In this document: positions 32,156 to 32,235 of the stretch, one piece after another | Layout: each line of letters begins with the position of its first letter | Position numbering within the stretch: the stretch's first letter is position 1 | Origin: Litoribacterium kuwaitense | GTDB taxonomy: Bacteria > Bacillota > Bacilli > Bacillales > DSM-28697 | Assembly (NCBI RefSeq): GCF_011058155.1 | Contig: NZ_JAALFC010000038.1 | Location: 1-32,235 of the forward strand | DNA length: 32,235 bases | Reading direction: 5' to 3' | The notes under the pieces: model-generated | Database searches by the model: none | Told to the model about the DNA's origin: nothing | The model's input: only the letters and a program-made list of their open reading frames with translations | Translations under genes and position numbers: made by a program

Positions 32156-32235
32156 ATGTTGGTCAACAAAGCATACAAATTTCGTATTTACCCAAACAAA
32201 GAACAAGAAATCTTAATCGCAAAGACGATTGGTTG
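32156..32235 (+). CDS. tnpB: TnpB, RNA-guided nuclease of an IS200/IS605 element, cut by the window edge
   Basis: The first 26 residues begin MLVNKAYKFRIYPNKEQEIL, the conserved start of IS605 OrfB/TnpB proteins. The ribosome site GAGGTGA lies six bases before the ATG. Only the N-terminus is visible; the RuvC and zinc-finger regions lie beyond the edge. TnpB proteins are RNA-guided DNA nucleases that help retain the element, with the guide RNA made from the right end. Because tnpA is dead, this copy could move only with a TnpA supplied from elsewhere. Confidence 0.88.
   Translation, partial: MLVNKAYKFRIYPNKEQEILIAKTIG

Larger units (their letters stand above)
31925..32235 (+). mobile_element. 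IS200/IS605-type element, left part; right end outside the window
   Basis: The segment carries a tnpA remnant followed by the start of tnpB in the standard order. The left boundary is not certain; the AT-rich tract after the NUDIX remnant, with GCTATGATATCATGAG, is the likely left end. No target-site duplication is expected for this family. The element continues past the edge. Confidence 0.75.

Overview
The window looks like chromosomal DNA from a low-to-mid GC Bacillaceae species. Shine-Dalgarno sites are strong (AAAGGAG, GGAGG), TTG and GTG starts are frequent, CcpA cre sites are present, and the gene set includes an AprX protease, bacterial NOS, a queCDE operon under a preQ1-I riboswitch and Mta-like and YtcQ/Lpl-like genes. 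The overall flavour recalls the alkaliphilic Shouchella (Bacillus) clausii group, but that placement is inference. No rRNA, tRNA or CRISPR array was seen.

Region 1 (1-3513), minus strand: a chromate transporter cut by the window edge, its PadR regulator, and an aprX-type subtilase broken by a one-base frameshift. These are followed by a five-copy tandem array of a ~130-bp repeat that lies immediately upstream of the next operon.

Region 2 (3567-5932), plus strand: a tight operon of Asparaginase_II, CutC and a spermidine-synthase-like protein. Region 3 (5933-7238) has no conventional gene. It holds a degenerate 40-bp repeat, a probable type I toxin-antitoxin locus (36-aa membrane toxin plus convergent antisense RNA), a decayed coding remnant and a degenerate copy of the 130-bp repeat.

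Region 4 (7239-14912): bacterial nitric oxide synthase; an unrecognised 262-aa protein; queC-queD-queE behind a preQ1-I riboswitch; a divergent two-domain glycosyltransferase; a YkgB-like lactonase; and a TetR regulator.

Region 5 (15015-31376) is a carbohydrate-uptake island. It has two paralogous Lpl/YtcQ-type ABC importers (lipoprotein plus two permeases, no ATPase gene). Each lies next to a membrane-anchored AraC-type regulator with an extracellular sensor. Between the importers are a cytoplasmic GH29 alpha-L-fucosidase, an Mta-like MerR regulator and a DedA-family protein. A cre site overlaps the -10 of the first importer operon and a perfect cre lies in front of its regulator, pointing to CcpA control. 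A likely reading is that glycosides are sensed outside the cell, imported as oligosaccharides using a shared ATPase encoded elsewhere, and trimmed inside by the fucosidase.

Region 6 (31377-32235): a NUDIX hydrolase broken by two frameshifts, then the left part of an IS200/IS605-type element with a dead tnpA remnant and the first codons of an intact-looking tnpB that runs off the window.

The most interesting unlisted structures are the type I toxin locus with a hairpin that appears to hide the toxin ribosome binding site, and the 130-bp repeat family, which is amplified at one site and present as diverged single copies elsewhere.
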